DNA from: Ahaetulla prasina | Taxonomy: Eukaryota; Chordata; Lepidosauria; Squamata; Colubridae | DNA: 64,000 nucleotides | Direction: 5' to 3' | Assembly: GCF_028640845.1 (NCBI RefSeq) | Contig: NC_080543.1 | Coordinates: 93,857,825-93,921,824, forward strand | Part shown: piece after piece, positions 23,193 through 33,655 of the stretch | How positions within the stretch are numbered: position 1 is the stretch's first letter | Layout: each line of letters starts with the position of its first letter | The notes under the pieces: model-generated | What the model was told of the DNA's origin: nothing | The model's database searches: none | What the model saw: only the letters and a program-made list of their open reading frames with translations | Translations under genes and position numbers: made by a program

Positions 23193-23797
23193 GATATAGC
23201 TGAAGAAACAATGGACCACCTAGTAAGCTGCTGCAAAAAGATCACACAGACTGATTCAAGCAGCGGCATGACAAAGTAGAAACAATGGTGTATTGGAAAA
23301 TCCGCAAGAAATATCATTTGCTTGCAAGCAAGAAATGGTGGGACCATAAAATAGAGAAAGTGATAGAAAATGATGTTAAATTGCTCTGGTACTTTAGAAT
23401 TCAAACAGACAGACAGCTGCGGCATAATACCACAGACTTAATAATTGTCAATAAGAAAGAAAAAAGTCAGGATAGTGGATGTGGCAATGCCTGGAGACAG
23501 TAGAAGAGAAGAGAAAGAACTGTAGACAATAACAAAATACAAAGTCTTACAAATAGAAATAGAATGTCTGTGGCAAAGCCAAGGAAGGGTAATACCAATA
23601 GTTAAGCACCTTAGATACAATTCCAAAACAACTAGAGCACCACTTGAACACCACTGGAATTAACAATTTTGCCATTAATCAAAAGATGGCTTTACCGAGG
23701 ACAGCTTCCATCCTGCGATATCTGTAATACCACCAAACATCCAGATTTTGCCTATTACATGTCCTTTCAATCTGAACATCTGGCTGGCTGTGTGAAT
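23193..23797 (+). pseudogene. R4/Dong-type LINE, restriction-like endonuclease region (copy 1)
   Basis: Several frames carry fragments alignable with the intact copy at 25.2-25.8 kb: MDHLVSCCKKITQTD (zinc-finger end), VYWKIRKKYHLLASK, WDHKIEKVIENDVKLLWYF, RIQTDRQLRHNT and IVDVAMPGDSRREEKE. This is the C-terminal Cys/His finger plus PD-(D/E)XK-like endonuclease characteristic of R2/R4-type non-LTR elements, which nicks the target site. At least three frameshifts and stops inactivate it. It is preceded by (AAC)n and followed by (AAT/GAT)n. Confidence 0.65.
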
Positions 23798-23851
23798 AAT
23801 AATAATGATGATGATAATGATGATGATGATAATAATAATAACAATAATAAT
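23795..23851. repeat. (AAT)n/(GAT)n microsatellite between two R4-like copies
   Basis: AATAATAAT passes to GATGATGATAAT and back to AATAATAAC units. It forms the tail of copy 1 and the upstream flank of copy 2. Confidence 0.9.
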
Positions 23852-24028
23852 GCAGAATATAAGGAAAAACACTTGGATGACAGATTAAATGGATGGAAAA
23901 CCAAAGCTCTGCAGGGACAACACTTGAAAAACATTGAAGGAATGTGTGATAACAACTTGACATGGGCACTGACAATCCACTGAAAATCCAAACTGCCGAC
24001 TTTGCAACGACAAAGTTGAAACTGTTTC

Positions 24029-24029
<1 letters not shown>
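23852..24029 (+). mobile_element. R4/Dong-type LINE copy 2, upstream part
   Basis: It encodes EYKEKHLDDRLNGWKTKALQ and a block ending NNLTWALTIH, a region lying before the zinc finger in R4-type proteins. A one-base shift then gives PNCRLCNDKVETVS with the first CXXC pair of the finger. The element is interrupted here by a CR1 and resumes at about 25238. Confidence 0.6.
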
Positions 24030-24060
<31 letters not shown>

Positions 24061-25237
24061 TTTGTCAAACACAACAGTATATATAAGTAGAAGTATGAAA
24101 TAACCATACGAATTGGATAAAATCAAGGGAACATTAGGACAGGAATGGTAGGCACACTGGTGCTCTTATGCATGCCCCTTACAGACCTCTTAGGAATGGA
24201 GTGAGGTCAATAGTAGATAGTCTTTGGTTAAAGCTTTGGGGTTTTTGGAAGAGACCACAGAGTCAGGTAGTGCATTCCAGGCATTAAAAACTCTGTTACT
24301 GAAGTCATATTTTCTACAATCAAGATTGGAGTGGTTCACATTAAGTTTAAATCTATTGTGTGCTCGTGTATTGTTGCGATTGAAGCTGAAGTAGTCTTTG
24401 ACAGGAAGGACATTGTAGCAGATGATTTTATGAGTTATACTCAAGTCATGCTGAAGGCGGCGGAGTTCTAAATTTTCTAAACTCAGGATTTCAAGTCTGG
24501 TGGCATAAGGTATTTTGTTGTGATCAGAGGAGTGGAGAACTCTTCTTGTAAAATATTTCTGGACACGCTCAATTGTATTTATGTCCAAAATGAGGTGTGG
24601 GTTCCAGACAGGCGAGCTGTATTCGAGAATTGGTCTAGGAAATGTTTTGTATGCTCTGGTTAGTAGTGTAATCTTTCTGGAGAAGAAGCTACGCAAGATT
24701 AAGTTTACAACTCTAAAAGCCTTTTTGGCGATGTAGTTGCAGTGGGCTTTGGCAGTTAGATCATTTGATACGAAAACTCCACGGTCTTTGACGGGGTGAA
24801 GGTCATCTACAAGGTAATGTCCATCGAGCTTGTATTTAGTGTTCTGATTCTTTTTTCCAATGTGTAAAACGGAGCATTTTCTGGTTGAGATTTGGAGTTG
24901 CCAAATTTTTGATCATTCTGACACAAAGTCAAGATCTTTTTGAAGGGTAGCCGCATTGTTGGTAGTGTTGAATATTTTAACATCATCAGCGAAGAGAACA
25001 CAATTACTTATAATATGGTCACAGATGTCGTTAATATATAATATGAAGAGTGTTGGTCCTAGAACGCTGCCTTGGGGGGGGCGGGCACCACTATTGACAG
25101 GAGCAGGATTTGATAGGGCACAGCCTATTTTGACCACTTGTTTTCTGTTTGACAGGAATGCTGTTATCCAATTATGGAGGGGTCCGGAGATGCCGTAGGA
25201 TTTTAGTTTTAGAAGAAGTTTGTCATGTACCACTAAG
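24030..25237 (-). mobile_element. CR1-type LINE inserted into R4-like element
   Basis: An (ATTT)n run at 24030-24063 is the reversed tail. The rest is the reverse complement of the CR1 at 42.5-44.1 kb, truncated at the codon block VVHDKLLL (about 25237). CAT at both junctions may be a microhomology or short duplication. Removing it would rejoin the two R4 halves in the expected order. Confidence 0.8.
24190..25237 (-). pseudogene. CR1 ORF2 fragment, frameshifted
   Basis: The upstream segment (25237 to about 24913) carries PQGSVLGPTLFILYINDICD and LFADDVKIF (catalytic FADD). A stop and frameshifts occur around 24910-24700, then 24696-24190 is open for 168 codons with the C-terminal block ARLTRAYKTFPR-like through YDFSNRVFNAWNALPDSV. 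A GGGGGGG run near 25074-25080 adds bases beside the PQGS motif (read as GARPPQGS instead of GVPQGS). Non-functional. Confidence 0.75.
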
Positions 25238-25882
25238 TGCATATGCGAGTGTAGCAAAATCGCGCAAATTGATTACAAAGCTAGACACGATCAAGTTGCT
25301 AAATTAGTCCACTGGTCATTATGTAAAAAATACGACATACCTCTATCCGAAAAGTCATGGGAGCACAAAGTGGAAAAAGTTATCGAAAATGAGACAGTGA
25401 AGATCTTGTGGGACTTTCGAATACAAACAGATCGTAATTTGGAACATAACACGCCAAATATCATGGTTGTTGAGGGCCGAAGTGTACAATTTATTGATAT
25501 CACTGTACCAGAAGATGCCAGAGTCAAAGAAAAAGAACTGGAAAAAACCATGAAATATTGCGACCTGGCCATCAAAACTACACGGCTATGGATGAAATAT
25601 GTAACAGTGATACCCATTGTCATCGGGGCACTTGGTATCATGTCCAAGAATTTTACAAAACACATCAAGAAATTGCAGCTTCCTGCAATAACACCAGCAG
25701 AACTGCAAAAAACTGTACTACTCGGAACATCATTTACTTTAAGAAGATACTTGGTTGATACCTAGGATGCTGGCAGCAACCCATATCAACCATTAGCACC
25801 AGTTAATTGTACTTGTAACACATTTTTAAATGTTCAGTTGACTGAGTTTCATGTTTAATGAATAAAAGAGATAATAATAATA
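25238..25882 (+). mobile_element. R4/Dong-type LINE copy 2, downstream part with (AAT)n tail
   Basis: It continues the zinc finger and endonuclease region interrupted at 24029 and ends with a non-coding 3' UTR and GATAATAATAATAT at 25871-25882. Confidence 0.65.
25242..25765 (+). pseudogene. R4/Dong-type restriction-like endonuclease domain, open
   Basis: About 175 open codons to a TAG stop at 25763-25765. The order is CSKIAQIDYKARHDQVAKLV (end of the Cys/His finger), WEHKVEKVIENETVKILWDF, RIQTDRNLEHN, then the endonuclease core with FIDITVPEDARVKEKELEK (acidic and Lys residues of the PD-(D/E)XK fold), YCDLAIKTTRLW, VIPIVIGALGIMSKNF and a C-terminal LLGTSFTLRRYL. In the expected PD block the aspartate reads as Asn (TPNIMVVE), which may impair catalysis. 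The domain belongs to a site-preferring non-LTR element and is detached from its RT. Confidence 0.7.
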
Positions 25883-26281
25883 TATTTTCTTACTGACTCT
25901 ATAGAAAAAGTCCTTAGAGAATGTAAGAAACGGGAGAAATATCATCCTGACAAAGTTCAGATACAACAATGCTACCCAATCTACACTTCTCAATCCGGAT
26001 AGTTGAGAAGAGACCAGCAAAACTCAGGAAACTTGAACTTTGAGCAGCCCATAAGGAAAAGAAAAGTTTCTCTCTGAGAAGGGTTTGAAAAAGAAGAAAT
26101 AGTAATTGCTTTTATTGTGAAAGTGTTGCTCTTATCTGTTCCATCTTCCATCCTAGGAAGAGAGGCCCTTTTTTTAGATTGTTCCCTCCAAGTGATAGAA
26201 AGTACATCAACCCAGAGGAACAGTGAGGAAATCAGAAGGAAATACCTATAAAGAACAACAAGGAGATATATATAAATCAGG
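25883..26281. other. No recognised feature
   Basis: No motif recognised. The minus frame 25990-26358 lacks domains and overlaps a MITE. Confidence 0.5.
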
Positions 26282-26289
26282 ATTTCTCC

Positions 26290-26386
26290 CAGTGGTGGGC
26301 TGCTGCCGGTTGTAACAACTGGTTCGCCCAGCACTGAAAATGTGAACCCTGTGTGCATGGTCCGAACTGGCAGCAGCCCACCTCTG
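26290..26386. mobile_element. 97-bp hAT-like MITE
   Basis: CAGTGGTGGGCTGCTGCCGG and CAGCAGCCCACCTCTG are long inverted repeats covering much of the element. Perfect 8-bp duplications ATTTCTCC flank it at 26282-26289 and 26387-26394. It is very short even for a MITE. A decayed relative lies at 40770-40841. Confidence 0.85.
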
Positions 26387-26404
26387 ATTTCTCCCCTCCT
26401 TCTA

Positions 26405-26699
26405 TTTTACTATTTTATGATATTATTCTATTTATGACTATCATTAAGTGTTGTATCATTAAGTGTTAAATTTGTACCCTATGACTATCATTAAGTGTTG
26501 TAAGTGTTGTACCTTGATGAAGGTATCTTTTCTTTTATGTACGCTGAGAGCGTTTGCACAAGACAAATTCCTTGTATGTTCAATCACACTTGGCCAATAA
26601 AAAAAATCTATTCCATTCCATTCCATTCCATTCCATTCCATTCCATTCCATTCCATTCCATTCCATTCCATTCCATTCTATTCTATTCTATTCTATTCT
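26405..26699 (+). mobile_element. Snake1-type LINE 3' end with (ATTCC)n tail
   Basis: The conserved UTR (GTACCTTGATGAAGGTATC through CACTTGGCCAATAAAA) is followed by about 14 ATTCC pentamers (26609-26677), then ATTCT pentamers to 26699. Two internal repeats of ACTATCATTAAGTGTTG occur upstream. Coding sequence is absent. Confidence 0.8.
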
Positions 26700-27589
26700 T
26701 CATTTTATATTGTAGATTTAGGCCTGATCTGTTCTACATGCATAGTGTATGTTTCTGGAATTGTATTCTTGCCTAGAAGGTTAGTTGTGAATTAAAAAAT
26801 GCAGGATTCAAATCTCCCTTTTCCCTTTCTGTGTTGTCTTCTATTTTCAATTAGCTCCTTAACCTTAATCTGCATCATAAATATGTTTGTACCTTCTTAA
26901 TCATAAGACTAAAATTATGAACCTCTGTAAATAAAAGATACCAAATTCAATGCTTATATTACTCAAAATATTTTACTATTTCTACCTTAACTAACTTAGC
27001 TAAAATATTTTTGTGCATGTTCCTGCAATTTACAACACAACTTCTAGGTGTGTTATTTAAAGATTAGTTTGCAAAGCTGAAATGAACTATTCATTATGTA
27101 TGCATGAAAAAATATTTAGGAATTCATTTATATGAATAAATGTCATTCTTAAGTTAGTACAGTACTGGTAATAAAGATAATTTTCTTTATTTGTTTAAAG
27201 TCTTACATTACTATTTTGGTACTATGTGCTAAATAAATACATAAATAACCATTTTAGTACTTTAGTACTAGCACATCCTAGGATATGGTTCATTTATGGT
27301 TTATCTATGGTTAATTATTACAAAAATATATGAGAAATAAACAAATAAGAAAGGCTCCGACATAATTAATGCTAGCTATGAATTATTTCTTCCATTATTT
27401 TTAATGGAATTTACACTAAATTTTACAATTTAATAAACTTTATATCCCTGAAGTTAGCTTTCTAAATGAATAAAGAAACTCTACACTGAAGAAGAAATTC
27501 TAATTGCATCTGTGGCTACATTCTGTCCACAGAAATCCATTCCTGACACTTCAATGGAAGAGAATATATGTAGGTCAATGTTCCTTCAG
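26700..27589. other. No recognised feature
   Basis: AT-rich stretch with no recognised motif. Confidence 0.5.
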
Positions 27590-28215
27590 TTCCTGTAGAT
27601 GGAGTCATCTACAGCATACAGTGTAAGGACTGTAAGGCATACCTAGCCATTATGTAGGACAGACAGGCAGAAGACTACCAACTAGAAGTCAGAAGACATA
27701 ATGAAAATTCTTTAACCAATAAAGGACAATATTTGTAGCTCAGGGTTGAAGGTTCCCTCAATTCTTTAACTTTGTGATACATGGACAAATTCAACCATTG
27801 TTTCAACTGGGAACTGTGAGAATCTTAAACCAAGCTAAATCCATTAAATGCTAGGGAATTCCTGGAAATTTGGCATTCAGATAACCAGCAACCAATAGAC
27901 ACACAGAGCTAAATCACATTTACATAAGCTAAGAAAAAAACAAAAACAAAACAATAACAAACAGAACAAATCCTCTTCAGCAGCCAACATTCAGATAAAT
28001 AGGATTAAATCCAGACAAACACTCAACTAAAAATTAAAAAAAACAATAATGAAGGGACTACCAAGGAGAAAACTAGCCCCCAACACTGGCAGAGCAAGTT
28101 ACTGTATATAAACAGGTAGAAAACCCCACTCTCACTACCACTGATGGAAATTCTTAATCAAACAATGAAATGCCTGCAGACAAACAACCAAGCTCAGGGA
28201 ACTTCACTATTCGTA
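27590..28215 (+). pseudogene. Penelope-like element: GIY-YIG endonuclease remnant and 3' end
   Basis: GVIYSIQC (27601-27624) and, in another frame, YVGQTGRRL (27651-27677) are the two signature segments of a GIY-YIG nuclease, with a CXXC (CKDC) between them. Further down EFLEIWHSDNQ (27856-27888) matches the C-terminal tail typical of Penelope-like proteins. The 3' region ends with a decayed copy of the terminal motif (CTGATGG...GAAATGCCTGCAG at 28141-28180). The reverse transcriptase is missing (5' truncated) and the coding part has frameshifts and stops. Confidence 0.65.
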
Positions 28216-29589
28216 ATATTGTTCCTGCTGGCATTTGGGGTGTGAATGAAAGGCAAAGTTTGTCATGTTACACATATTGGATTTAAAGCTCTAAAAATTC
28301 CCGAGGAATTTGAGAATGGGATCTAATAGCCATGATGGTCTGGAAGCAGTTATAAATGGCAGAAAATTTACTGAAAGAAATGAGTTCAAATGTTTTGATT
28401 GTGATGCTGGTTTAAAACGTTTTATAGAAATATTAGACTTTAAAAACAGTATAAGGAGAATCCCACATTTCAGAAAACAATGCCATTCTAATTTGAGTAT
28501 CCATAGGATTTTGAGAAGAATGAAATGCCAGCTCTGTTGATCCAGAATCAAATGTTGATAATTATCCTCTTCTGTTCCAAAGTTTCAGAAATCTTCTAAT
28601 AGTCTTCTCCTACAATTTATTGCTCATTTGATATAATAGTGAGGAGAGTGACCAAAAGAAAAGAGAAGAGAATATGATTGCTTTTTCCCCTTGGCCTTAA
28701 TCCTTTGAATTCAAGCCTATTTTGAAATGTGTTCATACATCTACTCTAATCCTTCTCCGTTAAAGTTGCTGAAGGGAGGATCAATCAATGATACTGCAAG
28801 GTCCATTCATTATGGAGATGGATTGGTTACCAGTAGGAATTGTTCACTGATGCAATTGCTAAAAATTCACTCACCTCCAAACTATAGTTGTTTGTGGCCT
28901 ATAGCCAAGAGAGAAGGAGAAAGGAAAAGTTACCATTCCTTGCACCCAAAGTGATAAAATTGAATCTGAGTTAATAAAAGTATATAAATATGCATTTTGA
29001 AAAGTTTTCAATTTATTCTTATTTTAAGAATTAGAAACCGACAACAAAATGTTAGTGTTGTGCTTACACATTGGCTTCATTTGTAATTTGATCACTGAAC
29101 TGTATGATCAGAAGATTTAGTGATGTTTATTTCATTTTAGCAAGGTACTAGACTTTATCAATTGAAATGCATTATTGATGTGTTTACAGCACATATCACT
29201 AAGTTGTGTATCAGTGTTCTGTTGTTATAGTATAATGTATTCCAATATTAGCAGGAAAGCACACACCTTGATCTGTTTAATTTCAGTTTTGAAGAATTCA
29301 TCACTTCATATTACAATATCAGATTTTACTGATAAGTCAGGGCTAAAGAACTTGCAATGATATATTGATCTTATTCCAAATTTTTTGAATTATTTATAAT
29401 TTTTTGATTGTGCTTAGCTTGTAAAACTTTTTTAAACCTCCTGAGTACAACAGCCATCAGTTACACAAGAGTGGCTTTAAATTCTAGGAGTTAGTCACAA
29501 AATAATTTTTTATTCCAATTTTTCTCACTAGTTTATCTTTCTGAAATAATTTATGCAGCTATAATATTTCATTTAGGATTGCTATAAGG
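28216..29589. other. No recognised feature
   Basis: Opposed open frames at 28291-28551 and 28310-28540 overlap on both strands and show no domain. No repeat family recognised. Confidence 0.5.
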
Positions 29590-30115
29590 AGTAACTGCTG
29601 ATAGGTGTATGGATAAACATGTTTATATAGTTGCATATAAAAAACAAAACAGGTCTTCGGAAAGCACCCTCAGTCACTGGGTAATCGAGTCCAATGGGCA
29701 CACATGAAGTCCAGGAAAATAGTCCAGGAGTCGAACAGACCAGGTCACATGGCATGAGCATACAAGGGACAAAACTGAGCACATTGCTTCAGCAACACTC
29801 AAATCTTGGGGGGGGGGTGTTAAGCGGTGCAGCCCTTCATGAGAGGTGAGATTGCCTCCTCATGAGTAGTCTAGCTGACTGGCATTGCACCTGTCTCCTC
29901 CCTGCTTTACATGTCACAGCTGTAGCTCACCTCCCTCAGCCTCAGCCTGTTGCTCATTTGATCAACCCAGCTGAGGCTGGTTCATCAGGCTAGTATTCTC
30001 TGAGCCCCAATCCTGACCAATACTCAGCTCCATGCTTTCATCTGCGGATTCAAAGTCACCCTCCTCCTCTGAACTCGCACCTGGAGAGCGGTCCAGGAGC
30101 ATATCCATGACACCA
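29590..30115 (-). mobile_element. LTR-like GC-richer block
   Basis: On the minus strand it starts near TGTCATGGATATGCTCCTGG, contains acidic Ser/Glu-rich triplets reminiscent of the block at 1540-2124, and ends near ATATAAACATGTTTATCCA. A G9 run lies at 29809-29817. No clear target duplication was found, so the boundaries are approximate. Confidence 0.35.
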
Positions 30116-30478
30116 GAAAAGGTGTGCAGAAATTCCTTCCTCCTTGTCCTATACTTCCCTTTCCAGCAGGCAGGAAAGTGGTTGCTGCTGGGTGAAGGAG
30201 GGAGTGAATGAAGGATTGCAAGATAGGCTGAGAAACTGTCATGGAATGTTGAAAATGAAGATCATGTGAAGGCAGCAATAACCAGCAATACAGCACCCAG
30301 TAGCACTAAAGCAGCTACAACTTCCCCAAATTTCAAACTGTGAGAAGACATGGGTTCCAGATTTGAACACATTCTATACGTTTGCCCATTTGAGGTACCT
30401 TGATTCAAAAATTGTTGCCTTATGATGCACCATTTCACCCAATCAAAGTTCATTACAAAAAGAGTTTTATGCAAATGT
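30116..30478. other. Unassigned, possibly part of the adjacent LTR element
   Basis: A minus frame (30486-30262) ends in a hydrophobic segment of about 20 residues, but no family can be named. Confidence 0.35.
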
Positions 30479-30486
30479 ATATACAC

Positions 30487-31002
30487 AAGGGGTGAAATGT
30501 AAAATTTGTTACTACTGGCTCTGTGGGCATGACTTGGTGGTGGTGGTGATAATGTGACTGAGTGGGCGTGGCCAACTTTTTTTTATTACTTTTAAAAGCA
30601 TTTTTTCTACAACCTCTTCGGCCGAAGAAGTTGTTAAAAATGCTTTTAAAAGCCTGTGATGATCAGGCAACTCAGCTGGAATCACCAGAGGAGCCTTTTA
30701 AAAGCATTTTTTCTACAACCTCTTTGACTGAAGAGGTTGTAGAAAACATGCTTTTAAAGGGTTCTGATGATCCCAGCTGAGCCATGCGATCATCAGAGGC
30801 TTTCTCTTTTACTTTTAAAAGCATTTTTTCAGCCGAAGAAAAAATGCTTTTAAAAATAAAAAAACCCCAACCCTCTGATGACTGCACAGCTCAGCTGGGC
30901 ATGGGGGGCCCCAGGTATTTGTGCTTCTGGTTCTCCGAACCACCTGCTGCCATTGCTACCAGATTGGGTGATCCGGTCCAAACCGGGAGCATTTCACCTC
31001 TG
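30487..31002. mobile_element. hAT-like MITE with internal palindromes
   Basis: The ends AAGGGGTGAAATG and CATTTCACCTCTG are inverted, and perfect 8-bp duplications ATATACAC occur at 30479-30486 and 31003-31010. The core is built from repeated hairpin arms of CTTTTAAAAGCATTTTTTC alternating with their complements, around CTACAACCTCTTCGGCCGAAG. Length is 516 bp with no transposase. Confidence 0.8.
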
Positions 31003-31020
31003 ATATACACATACACATAC

Positions 31021-31224
31021 ATAGCAATAGCACATAGACTTATATACCATCCCCTAGTGCTTTACAGAACTCTCTGGGGGATTTATAGAGTCAGCATATT
31101 GTCAACAACAATCTGGGTCCTCATTTTACTGACCTTGGAATAATAGAAGGCTGAGTGAACCTTCAGCTCCATCAGGATTGAGCAGAGTTTGCAAAATGCA
31201 TTATAACTACTGTACCACCAGGGC
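31021..31224 (-). mobile_element. tRNA-derived squamate SINE (Sauria-like)
   Basis: Read on the minus strand it has CCCTGGTGGTACAGTAGTTA (head), a decayed body with AATGAGGACCCAGATTGTTG and the tail TATAAGTCTATGTGCTATTG. It is the same family as 37276-37494. About 200 bp and divergent. Confidence 0.7.
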
Positions 31225-31714
31225 TTGATACACAGTAACATTAGATATAGACTATTTTTAGTAAATAAGCCCTCAACATTTTCCCCTTCAGAAAACCCAG
31301 ATCTCCTCAGTAAAAGGAAAAACAGTATCAAAAGCAGACAATCGATGAGGTTGCCTCAGTTAGCATTCTTAATATCATGTGCTCAAAAAGAGGAAAAGCT
31401 TTATAAATATCTGTCTTCCATATGGGGTCTTAATGACCTTCTTGTTTAGAACTCCAAAAATTCCTAAGACCATCCCTGCATCTTAGGGTATTTCAAATGG
31501 ATGTAGAGATAAAGGAAATTTGTAGCTCTATGCAGCAATCAGAAAAGACAAGACAAGACTTATGGAATAAGAGTACATCTGTTTGGGGCAGTTGATATGT
31601 AGCATTATCTTGTCTTAATGGCTTTCAGAATGGTTTATATAGTCCATCTATCCTTAAGCTCTCAAAACAGAGAAATATGGATGTAGTAGCATTAGAGCCT
31701 GTTCCTGTGTTACA
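31225..31714. other. No recognised feature
   Basis: No motif recognised. A short AAGACAAGACAAGAC repeat lies near 31543. Confidence 0.45.
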
Positions 31715-31868
31715 AGGTTTGTTACAGCAACAGAGTTGGAAGGGATCTTGAAGGTCATCTAATTTAACCCCTTGCTCACGCAGGAGACCTGTACTAGGGA
31801 TTCGAACCGCCGAATTGCTGACCTTTCTGATCAACAAGCTCAGTGTCTTAGCCACCTAGTCAGGCGAT
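31715..31868 (-). mobile_element. tRNA-derived SINE with CR1-like tail
   Basis: On the minus strand a tRNA-like head has a good B box (GGTTCGAATCCC, reverse of 31797-31808) and an A-box-like GTGGCTAAGACACTGAG. It is followed by a tail related to the CR1 3' UTR (AGATGACCTTCAAGATCCC then TTCCAACTC). This suggests mobilisation by CR1 machinery. Confidence 0.65.
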
Positions 31869-32944
31869 GGGTATTGTAGCTATGGGTTATACAAGGATCC
31901 CTGATTAGCAATCTAGAAAAGTGTGGCATTTACTTTTTTCTTTTTCCTTCCCAACCTGAGCTTATTTATGATACACAAATATTATGTTGGTATCAGGATA
32001 GCATTCTCTTCACAAAGTTTAACCATTGGTAAGAGTGGAACCCCTTCCTTGAGCAAAATTAAACAAATCCTAATTTCTAGAGTGGTTAATAATCCATAGA
32101 TCCCCATGCATACTTCTGCATTTACTAACCCGCTGGACAATAGTTTGTGCTAGAGCTAAAATGAATTCCATTAAGTTTAAATTAAAGTCTGTTGATAAGG
32201 GCAATGGGGGGAAAAGCATTCATTACCTTGGCAATTTTCCAAGTCTTTAAAATGTTTTGGAGGAGAGGAAAAACACATCCTACCAAACCCTGGAGAAAAG
32301 ACTGAATAATAAGGGAAATGTCTTATTTAACTGGTTCAGCTAACACAATATACTCCGGGCTGTTCAACAATAATCAACTATCAGTGATCTTGCTACTTGC
32401 AATTCCCTTTGACTACATTTAAAAAATGATATGACATACGAATGAAAAATGACATCAAGAATAAATGACAAAAAATGGTTACAATTAATATTTATTGGGG
32501 TATTTATTAAGCAATTAAGCTTTAAGAATGGAAGACAAGTGAAAAGACAGATGGACAGAAATAAAAAATCCAATTGACTTAAGACTTGGATTTCTCTATG
32601 CAGTGGCAGATTTTTATAAGATTGAAATCCATATCTGACCTGAGAATGCACCTGTCAAAGACTGCAGATTACCCAATAAACTGGTTTATTTATTACGACA
32701 TTCAGAAATAACGCAGTAAGTGGCTTTAATGCAGATATGTTCTCAAATAGTAACAGACCATATATTAAAATCGTAACTCTCATTTGATTTAATAGATGGT
32801 CAGGGCTACTGTAAGAACAACACCTAATCATCTTAATGGGTCAAACCAATATCTGTCTAATGCAAGTTGTTGCTACAATGCCAGTAAGCTATATACTGAT
32901 AAAAAAGAATATTTGTAACTCAGTTGAATTATCCTTGGTGTTCT
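31869..32944. other. No recognised feature
   Basis: AT-rich, no domain or repeat end recognised. Confidence 0.5.
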
Positions 32945-33085
32945 CCGTGCTTGGTGGTCTTTTTGCAGATGTTTCATTATCAAACTAGGTAACATCATCA
33001 GTGTTAGCCATTATCATTGATGATGTTCCCTAGTTTGGTAATGAAACATCTGCAAGAGGACCACAAAGCTCAGCAGGGACCAAAT
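32945..33085. mobile_element. Two Penelope-type ends in inverted orientation
   Basis: The left arm on the minus strand (33001 down to 32945) and the right arm on the plus strand (33017-33085) are copies of the same terminal block, separated by about 15 bp. The left arm keeps CTGATGA (reverse of 32995-33001) and GAAAC (reverse of 32971-32975). The right arm has TTGATGA (33017-33023) and GAAAC (33043-33047). The pair could fold into a long hairpin. Confidence 0.6.
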
Positions 33086-33141
33086 ATCCCAATGCTACAT
33101 ATCACTGGATGATGGAACACTTCACTTAAAACTGTTTACAC

Positions 33142-33647
33142 CAGTGGTAGTCAACATGGTCCCTACCACCCACTAGTGGATGTTCCAGCTTTCATGGTGG
33201 GCGGTAGGGGTTTTGCCCGATACTGAAGCACTTTCCTTTTTTTTAAATTTAATTGAGTTTTTAAAAAATTTTCATAGTATTATTTAAAAACATTTTCATT
33301 AGGTTTTCATAAAATTCCCTGTGACAATTTAAATTTCTGAAAATATACTATTTGTATCACCCGCGCATAAGTTTAGTTCACTTTACATAAGTGAAACTAA
33401 ATGACTCTTTAGTGCGACTGCAAACAAAAGAGCCTCATCTCAGAATAGCTCATACATCCCCCCCACACCACCCAGCTGTAACAGACAAGCGGAGCTGGTA
33501 GCTGGCGCACGCCCCCCCCAATCCACAATGCATGCGAGGCCTGCGCAGACATGGCACATTACTGTGGAACTGGTGGGTGGTTAGAAAATTTTACTACTAA
33601 CAGAATACAAAAGTGGGCAGTAGGTATAAAAAGGTTGACTACCTCTG
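33142..33647. mobile_element. Non-autonomous hAT element (CAGTGGTAGTCAAC type)
   Basis: Ends CAGTGGTAGTCAAC and GTTGACTACCTCTG are inverted. Flanks GTTTACAC (33134-33141) and GGTTACAC (33648-33655) match at 7 of 8 positions. Length is 506 bp. The central part contains TTTGTATCACCCGCGCATAA, two C7 runs and no intact frame. It may be an internal-deletion derivative of an autonomous hAT. Confidence 0.8.
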
Positions 33648-33655
33648 GGTTACAC

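Noticed and set aside
30262..30486. Minus frame with a C-terminal hydrophobic segment, possible membrane or envelope-like protein
   Set aside because: Only 74 codons, no signature motif, and no continuation. Treated as unassigned.
31797..31868. Possible tRNA gene (good B box on minus strand)
   Set aside because: The cloverleaf is incomplete and it continues into a CR1-like tail, so it is a SINE head.
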